A stretch of DNA of 5,466 nt from Rhodospirillales bacterium. Its GTDB lineage: Bacteria > Pseudomonadota > Alphaproteobacteria > QKFK01 > SZUA-500. The stretch is taken from the NCBI GenBank assembly GCA_003252195.1, contig QKFK01000033.1, forward strand, positions 1 to 5,466, written 5' to 3'. Below, one piece after another: positions 1 through 3,549 of this stretch (position 1 is the first letter of the stretch; each line of letters starts with the position of its first letter). The notes beneath the pieces were generated by a model. That model was given only the letters and a program-made list of their open reading frames with translations, was not told where the DNA came from and searched no databases. Position numbers and translations under genes: made by a program.

Positions 1-713
1 ATATTATTCGTATTCCATGAATATGCTTTTCTACTTTGTTCTACAAAACTATCCATATCAAGCCATTCTTCTTTAACTGGCGCATTGTCTTTATCTGAAT
101 TTACCATTGAAACATTTGTATAAGAGCCCCATAGCGAAGCGTAGTTACGGTTCTCTTCTTCGCTCATATCTTTAGACACGTCTGAGACATTGTCATAATA
201 TAAAGGCTCACTATTCACGGATACCGTTGTGCTTTTCAACGGGGTTAAGAACTTTTCTTCATCATATTGATTGTCTGCAACCATTACATTGTCGTTGCCA
301 AACATATTTTTTGCATATTGCACTGTGTCATCAACCACTTCATCTGTTGACACCCCCGTAATTGCATTCATAGCTATATCTGCCACAGAAAACGCTGCAC
401 CTATTGCTCCACCATATAATGTATCACCTGCTAATTTTGCTACGGTTCCCATCTCATCGCCTGTAATATTGCGATAAAATGATGACAAAACAGGGATATG
501 CTGTAGTGGATTAACAATATCTACAATGTCCCAAATATTAAAACCGTCTTCACCAAAGCTTTTTAGTGATGTGGCGCTTTTATGCTGATTAAGCTCATCT
601 TTGAATTTACTTTGAGTATTGCTTTGAGACATAGTTTTATAATCTGTAGAAGCATTTGTACTGCTTACTGAGTTATAATTATATGTGCTGTCATTTATAT
701 AGCCGTAAATCAA
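1..713 (-). CDS. Partial protein of unknown function, TTG start, likely sigma-54-transcribed
   Basis: The frame is open from 713 to the left edge (237 codons plus 2 bases), so the C-terminus is missing. The TTG at 713 is chosen because AAGGAG (726-721) lies 7 bases upstream. The first in-frame ATG (632, residue 28) has no ribosome binding site, and an in-frame stop lies upstream at 746-744. Residues 1-50 are rich in Ser, Thr, Asn and Gln, with no signal peptide. Residues 66-120 form a compact hydrophobic, glycine-rich block containing NPLQHIPVLSSFYRNITGDE and LYGGAIGAAFSVADIAMNAI. The rest (121-237) is acidic and polar. From memory, NPLQHIPV..YR.ITGD followed by a YGG.IG stretch recurs in uncharacterised alphaproteobacterial proteins; I cannot verify this. 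The sigma-54 promoter hints at flagellar, nitrogen or surface functions, but no function is assigned. The reading frame is well supported; the role is unknown. Confidence 0.8.
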   Translation of the reverse strand, partial: MIYGYINDSTYNYNSVSSTNASTDYKTMSQSNTQSKFKDELNQHKSATSLKSFGEDGFNIWDIVDIVNPLQHIPVLSSFYRNITGDEMGTVAKLAGDTLYGGAIGAAFSVADIAMNAITGVSTDEVVDDTVQYAKNMFGNDNVMVADNQYDEEKFLTPLKSTTVSVNSEPLYYDNVSDVSKDMSEEENRNYASLWGSYTNVSMVNSDKDNAPVKEEWLDMDSFVEQSRKAYSWNTNN

Positions 714-720
714 ATCATTT

Positions 721-726
721 CTCCTT
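721..726 (-). promoter_or_regulatory. Ribosome binding site that decides the TTG start
   Basis: On the minus strand AAGGAG reads from 726 to 721, a full match to the Shine-Dalgarno core. It sits 7 bases before the TTG at 713. An ATG at 718 lies only 2 bases after it and reads ATG-ATT-TGA, so it is not a usable start for the gene. The strength and spacing of the site are the main support for a TTG start. Confidence 0.75.
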
Positions 727-734
727 GAATTTAC

Positions 735-753
735 AGCGCATTCTCAAAGCGCT
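735..753. repeat. Inverted repeat AGCGC-N9-GCGCT in the leader of the unknown gene
   Basis: The arms AGCGC (735-739) and GCGCT (749-753) are perfectly complementary, with 9 bases between them. They lie just downstream of the expected start of the sigma-54 transcript (about 757) and just upstream of the ribosome binding site. The repeat could be an operator at the start of transcription or an RNA hairpin in the leader. The arms are only 5 bp, so chance cannot be excluded, although GC-rich arms stand out in this AT-rich gap. Confidence 0.4.
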
Positions 754-766
754 CTATGTACTAAAA

Positions 767-783
767 TGCAATATAAATGCCAA
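767..783 (-). promoter_or_regulatory. Sigma-54 (RpoN) -24/-12 promoter for the unknown gene
   Basis: The minus strand from 783 to 767 reads TTGGCATTTATATTGCA. The family consensus is TGGCAC-N5-TTGCA. Here the invariant GG (781-780) and GC (769-768) are present with exactly 10 bases between them, and only the final C of TGGCAC differs. Transcription would start at about 757, giving a leader of about 44 bases that ends in a perfect ribosome binding site at the right place. Sigma-54 polymerase needs an activator ATPase bound upstream; a dyad at 851-877 is a candidate site. A sigma-70 alternative (TTGGCA, 17 bases, TACATA) overlaps it but has a poor -10. Confidence 0.6.
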
Positions 784-850
784 ATCTCGCCCAAAAACAG
801 CCTGCCAGAGCTAACGCTTTGTTTTAATTGGTTTTATTATGTTGCCTATT

Positions 851-877
851 TTATCTCCAGATGACTGATGTGGATAA
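851..877. promoter_or_regulatory. Dyad with a perfect DnaA-box sequence; possible activator or DnaA site
   Basis: TGTGGATAA (869-877) is the exact complement of the DnaA-box consensus TTATCCACA. An inverted partner, TTATCTCCA (851-859), matches that consensus at 7 of 9 positions, and 9 bases separate the two. The outer arms are TTATC and GATAA. The centre of the dyad is about 107 bp upstream of the predicted sigma-54 transcription start, a usual distance for a sigma-54 activator site. It is also about 90 bp upstream of the regulator gene on the other strand. The sequence fits either DnaA or an enhancer-binding protein; it cannot decide between them. Confidence 0.4.
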
Positions 878-953
878 GCTCTCTGCAAATCTAGCCATTT
901 GCACCTCTTTATTATATTTTACTAGTTAATATGCGTTTATATGGATTATTACG

Positions 954-1583
954 ATGGAAAAACAAAAAATCATTGTCTCTCTTGTTGACGAGCATCTTGA
1001 ACATGAGTTGGTTGAACAGATAAATTTGTTTGATGCTTACACAGCCACACGACTTAATGACATTGCTGATTCTGACATTTCTGATTTTTCTTGTGGCATA
1101 ACAGATAACACGCAAAGAAATAAACTTTGTTCAGAAAAATTCTTTCTTCCATTAGTTGTGATAAACGGTGATGAAACAGATGACAGCCGAATAGTCTGCG
1201 TATCAACTCCTATAAAATTAGCCGAAATCGAGAGACAGATAAAAACACTCATACGTTTACGTGAATATAGTCATAAATCAAGTTTTAGATTTGCACATTT
1301 TGAATTTTACAGCATCGATAAATCTCTTAAGAACACCTCAACTGGGGAGACAATCCGTCTTACAGAAAAAGAAGCTGATATAATAAAATATCTATATAAT
1401 GCAAATGGTTGTGTTGTTTCCCGCGAAGAGCTATTACAGCATGTATGGAATTATAACGAGCTCGTAACAACTCATACGTTAGAGACTCATATTTATCGCC
1501 TGCGCCAAAAAACAGAAATCGACCCTAACAACGCCACCGTTCTCACAACGGAGGTTGGCGGCTACAAGCTTTCGCTTTCGTAA
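954..1583 (+). CDS. OmpR/PhoB-type winged-helix regulator with a degenerate receiver domain
   Basis: This is a DNA-binding transcription regulator of 209 residues. Residues 112-207 are a clear OmpR/PhoB winged-helix domain: RLTEKEADIIKYLY, then VVSREELLQHVW, then the recognition-helix region THTLETHIYRLRQK (173-186), and the wing TTEVGGYKL. Residues 1-104 occupy the place of a receiver but are short (usual length about 120) and eroded. A beta-1-like KIIVSLVDE is present and LPLVVINGDE resembles beta-4. The Lys-Pro pair of normal receivers appears to be Thr-Pro (85-86), and the usual phospho-Asp context is missing; D51 is the only plausible substitute. Phosphorylation-independent action is therefore inferred. 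Only a weak GGA (943-945) precedes the ATG. The gene is divergent from the unknown gene and convergent with xth, and no sensor kinase gene is adjacent. The targets are unknown. Confidence 0.88.
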   Translation: MEKQKIIVSLVDEHLEHELVEQINLFDAYTATRLNDIADSDISDFSCGITDNTQRNKLCSEKFFLPLVVINGDETDDSRIVCVSTPIKLAEIERQIKTLIRLREYSHKSSFRFAHFEFYSIDKSLKNTSTGETIRLTEKEADIIKYLYNANGCVVSREELLQHVWNYNELVTTHTLETHIYRLRQKTEIDPNNATVLTTEVGGYKLSLS

Positions 1584-1613
1584 TATATTTTTCTTTATTG
1601 AGCTATGTTTAAT

Positions 1614-1629
1614 TGTTTCACGTGAAACT
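1614..1629. promoter_or_regulatory. parS: parS centromere site (ParB-binding palindrome)
   Basis: The sequence TGTTTCACGTGAAACT contains the perfect 14-bp palindrome GTTTCACGTGAAAC (1615-1628). The widely conserved chromosomal parS is TGTTTCACGTGAAACA, so 15 of 16 positions match, and the only difference is the outermost base. ParB binds such sites, loads and spreads on neighbouring DNA, and works with ParA to segregate newly copied origins; parS sites usually lie close to oriC. The site lies outside genes, 31 bp after the regulator stop. It is the only copy in the window. parA and parB are not in the window. Confidence 0.88.
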
Positions 1630-1720
1630 TTAGCAAAAAGTAAAAACCTTGAATAAACCGCTTTACACAAACCATAGACCTCGTCAATATCAGATTAAAT
1701 CTTGCTAAAACAATGGGTTA

Positions 1721-1755
1721 GTGACATAGCGGCGAAAGATTTTGCTATCACCGCC
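1721..1755. repeat. Hairpin with a competing alternative stem
   Basis: GTGACATAGC (1721-1730) pairs with GCTATCAC (1744-1751), forming 8 pairs with a 2-base bulge and a 13-base loop. The loop begins with GGCG (1731-1734), which is complementary to CGCC (1752-1755) directly after the stem. The two stems cross, and there are no linker bases for a pseudoknot, so they would be alternatives. No T-run follows on either strand, so a Rho-independent terminator is unlikely. It could be part of a small RNA, a protein-binding site or chance. Confidence 0.3.
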
Positions 1756-1795
1756 CTCTTCTAAAACTAATACGTGTTTTTTATAGATAATGTTT

Positions 1796-1817
1796 ACTAA
1801 TTAGTCCATGATATCAT
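1796..1817. repeat. Two adjacent perfect 10-bp palindromes
   Basis: ACTAATTAGT (1796-1805) and ATGATATCAT (1808-1817) are each perfect palindromes, separated only by CC. Their centres are 12 bp apart, close to one helical turn, as expected for side-by-side dimer binding. No gene or promoter is evident next to them, and their AT-richness raises the chance rate. The role is unknown. Confidence 0.35.
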
Positions 1818-1888
1818 AAAATACACTCAATAGCTTTTACAGTTTTTTATACATTTATTACATAAAAATAACTTATTGCGTGTAATTA

Positions 1889-1933
1889 TGCTCACCACCC
1901 AGCGCTTCATTAACAAAAATGAGCACCACTCAG
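1889..1933. repeat. Repeat pair just downstream of xth
   Basis: CACCACCCAG (1893-1902) and CACCACTCAG (1924-1933) are direct repeats with one mismatch, 31 bp apart (about three helical turns). TGCTCA (1889-1894) and TGAGCA (1920-1925) overlap them as an inverted pair with 25 bases between. A 6-bp stem with this loop and no T-run is a poor terminator for xth. The significance is uncertain. Confidence 0.25.
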
Positions 1934-1946
1934 ATATATGGAAATT

Positions 1947-2750
1947 TTATATTTTTAGCTCACAGATGACTGGCACATGATCTGAAGGCTTATCCCAATC
2001 TCTGGCATGAGATAAAATTTTGAAAGAAACTAGATCTTCTTTCATATTTGGAGTTACCCAAACATGATCAAGTCGGCGACCTCTGTTGTTTTTCTTCCAA
2101 TCGGGCGAGCGGTAGCTCCACCATGTATATAGTTTGTCATCAGGATTATAATAACGCGCCACATCGACCCAATCTAATGACTTTTGCATGCGGTTTAAGC
2201 GCCCAACTTCCACAGGTGTGTGCGAAACAACTTTAAGCAATGATTTATGGCTCCAAACATCATTCTCAAGTGGCGCAATGTTAAAATCACCGCAAAAAAC
2301 CATTTTCTTTTTGCTTAACTCTTCTTTGTTTTGCTCACTCCACTCTGATATATCATCTAAGAACGTTAGCTTATGGGCAAATTTAATGTTTATGACAGGG
2401 TCTGGCTCATCTCCACCCGCAGGGACATACAAACTATGTATCTCAACACCGTTTACCTCTGCTATGATATGACGGCAATCATCTTTTCCTACCCAGTTCT
2501 GCACACGAACCTTCTCTAAAGGTATTTTAGATAATATAGCAACGCCGTTATATGAAGGCATGCCATTATACGCCACATATTGATAACCCATGGCTTTAAC
2601 TTCATTTTCAGGAAAATCTTCGTTCTTAGCCTTTGTCTCTTGCAAACAAATAACATCTGGAGCTTCTTCTTTTGTAAGCTTTTCTAGCAATTCAAGTCTT
2701 ATTCTTATAGAATTTACATTCCATGTTGCTATTTTAATTGTCTGAGGCAT
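1947..2750 (-). CDS. xth: Exodeoxyribonuclease III (AP endonuclease, XthA family)
   Basis: The enzyme is a metal-dependent nuclease. It cuts 5' to abasic sites and removes 3' blocking groups during base-excision repair, and it degrades duplex DNA 3' to 5'. The chosen ATG (2750) gives 267 residues, close to 268 in the E. coli enzyme, with AAAGGA 6 bases upstream. A TTG at 2771 would add 7 lysine-rich residues encoded across that ribosome binding site, so it is rejected. The motifs are in order and complete: ATWNVNS (metal-binding N11), CLQETK (E38), SLYVPAGG (Y108), CGDFNIAP (D155, N157), NNRGRRLDHVWV (D228) and KPSDHVPV (D257, H258), matching the E. coli active-site residues. It is the last gene of the ftsK-lolA-xth row, 80 bp after the lolA stop, and may also have its own promoter at the dyad 2781-2806. 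Confidence 0.95.
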   Translation of the reverse strand: MPQTIKIATWNVNSIRIRLELLEKLTKEEAPDVICLQETKAKNEDFPENEVKAMGYQYVAYNGMPSYNGVAILSKIPLEKVRVQNWVGKDDCRHIIAEVNGVEIHSLYVPAGGDEPDPVINIKFAHKLTFLDDISEWSEQNKEELSKKKMVFCGDFNIAPLENDVWSHKSLLKVVSHTPVEVGRLNRMQKSLDWVDVARYYNPDDKLYTWWSYRSPDWKKNNRGRRLDHVWVTPNMKEDLVSFKILSHARDWDKPSDHVPVICELKI

Positions 2751-2780
2751 GTTTTTTCCTTTTTTTGCCAAGCGCGTTCA

Positions 2781-2806
2781 ATCTTTTATAACCATGTACA
2801 AAAGAT
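2781..2806. repeat. Inverted repeat ATCTTTT-N12-AAAAGAT upstream of xth
   Basis: Perfect 7-bp arms (2781-2787 and 2800-2806) lie 31 bp before the xth start. On the minus strand a -10-like TATAAA (2790-2785) overlaps the proximal arm, with only a poor -35 (CATTAT, 2813-2808). The arrangement would suit a repressor operator on a weak internal promoter. AT-only arms in AT-rich DNA make chance a serious alternative. Confidence 0.25.
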
Positions 2807-2830
2807 AATAATGCTTTTTATTAAAACAAC

Positions 2831-3478
2831 TTAAAACTCTTCTTTTTTAGGGCGCTTAAACTTAAACAAGTCCCCGCTCATTGATATTGATGATTTAACA
2901 TCAAACAATGAAATCGTGGTAGTGATATTCTGAGCATCAACAACGCGCCATTGCTTTAACTTCAATGGTTTCACTGTAAACACAAGAGTAATGTTACCAG
3001 ATTCTAAGTCGCCCTTCTTAGCCATGGTTACCTCTAACGATCCAGGCTCTCTTGCAACGTTAGTCACCACTATAGTCTTGTCATTAAAGCTTATTTCATC
3101 TTTTAAAATCATTGTAGCAGGCACTGAATCCATATCAATATAAGTCACCTGATCAACAGATTTATCATAATAAATAATATGTTTGCCGTTGCAAATAACT
3201 AGAACACCTGATGGCGGGTCATATTCAAGGCGCATTCTTCCTGGCCTAGCCATTGCCATTGTTCCTTGAGCTGCATCTCCGTTAGAAGAAGATTGCAAAA
3301 AACTAGCTTTCATGGTGCGAATACCTCTAAGGTAATCTTCAACCTCTTTAAGCGCCTTTGCTCTTGCAGCACCTTTTAAATCTGATGAAAAATATTCTGA
3401 CGCACCAGCCTCTTGAGCCTGCACAAAACTTGGAACAGAAACAAATACTAAGAAAAGTGCTAAAAACAAGCGTTTCAT
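2831..3478 (-). CDS. lolA: Outer-membrane lipoprotein carrier protein LolA
   Basis: LolA is a periplasmic chaperone. It takes lipoproteins released by the LolCDE transporter at the inner membrane and carries them to the outer membrane. This protein has 215 residues, a usual size. A Sec signal peptide is evident: MKR, a hydrophobic core (4-18) and a VQA-QEA cleavage site after A21. There is no lipobox Cys, so the product is soluble. Family features follow: a helix with a FLQ motif (60-62), the strand ARPGRMRLEYDPP (77-89, with the conserved Arg-Pro at 78-79), ICNGKHIIYYDKSVDQVTYI (95-114), and a late LKQWRVVDAQN segment (174-184). The tail, rich in Lys and Glu (FKFKRPKKEEF), is distinctive. 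A weak GGGG stands 9 bases before the ATG. It lies 71 bp downstream of ftsK and 80 bp upstream of xth, so co-transcription is likely. Confidence 0.9.
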   Translation of the reverse strand: MKRLFLALFLVFVSVPSFVQAQEAGASEYFSSDLKGAARAKALKEVEDYLRGIRTMKASFLQSSSNGDAAQGTMAMARPGRMRLEYDPPSGVLVICNGKHIIYYDKSVDQVTYIDMDSVPATMILKDEISFNDKTIVVTNVAREPGSLEVTMAKKGDLESGNITLVFTVKPLKLKQWRVVDAQNITTTISLFDVKSSISMSGDLFKFKRPKKEEF

Positions 3479-3549
3479 ATTATTTTACCCCGATATTTTA
3501 AGCTAATTTGTTAAAATCAGAGTATATTAATTGGGCTCAAAAACAAGGG

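Larger units (their letters stand above)
1584..1946. other. Non-coding 363-bp gap between convergent genes, carrying parS
   Basis: The gap separates the stops of the regulator (plus) and xth (minus), and is long for a convergent junction. It contains the parS-like palindrome (1614-1629), an 11-bp odd palindrome AGATTAAATCT (1692-1702), a hairpin region (1721-1755), two adjacent 10-bp palindromes (1796-1817) and a repeat pair near xth (1889-1933). I find no convincing gene: the longest protein-like stretch is about 20 codons (1702-1764), with no ribosome binding site. No stem followed by a T-run is seen for either flanking gene. Confidence 0.6.

Noticed and set aside
271..477. Plus-strand open frame of 68 codons
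   Set aside because: It is the antisense shadow of the minus-strand unknown gene and has no ribosome binding site; the open frames at 2188-2472 and 4691-5047 are likewise shadows of xth and ftsK.
710..718. ATG-ATT-TGA mini-ORF overlapping the TTG start of the unknown gene
   Set aside because: Its ATG is only 2 bases from the ribosome binding site and it ends after two codons; it is better explained as chance, although a translational effect cannot be excluded.
822..880. Replication origin at the AT-rich stretch and DnaA-box dyad
   Set aside because: Only one perfect and one imperfect box are present; an origin would show a cluster of boxes, and the two flanking genes are not the usual oriC neighbours that I know.
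900..905. TGCACC as an NtrC enhancer site
   Set aside because: Only one half-site is present; the complementary GGTGCA is missing at the expected spacing.
824..930. CtrA-type TTAA-N7-TTAA site in the divergent promoter region
   Set aside because: TTAA occurs there, but no second half is present at the required 7-base spacing.
1702..1764. Plus-strand stretch of 20 codons containing SDIAAKDFAITALF
   Set aside because: It looks protein-like, but it has no ribosome binding site, is bounded by stops and is very short; at most it is a gene remnant.
1843..1868. TTTTTAT/ATAAAAA inverted repeat as a terminator
   Set aside because: The stem is all A and T, so it is too weak, and the arms are expected by chance in such AT-rich DNA.
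2751..2771. TTG start adding 7 residues to xth
   Set aside because: The extension is encoded by the ribosome binding site region of the ATG at 2750, and the shorter form matches the usual family length.
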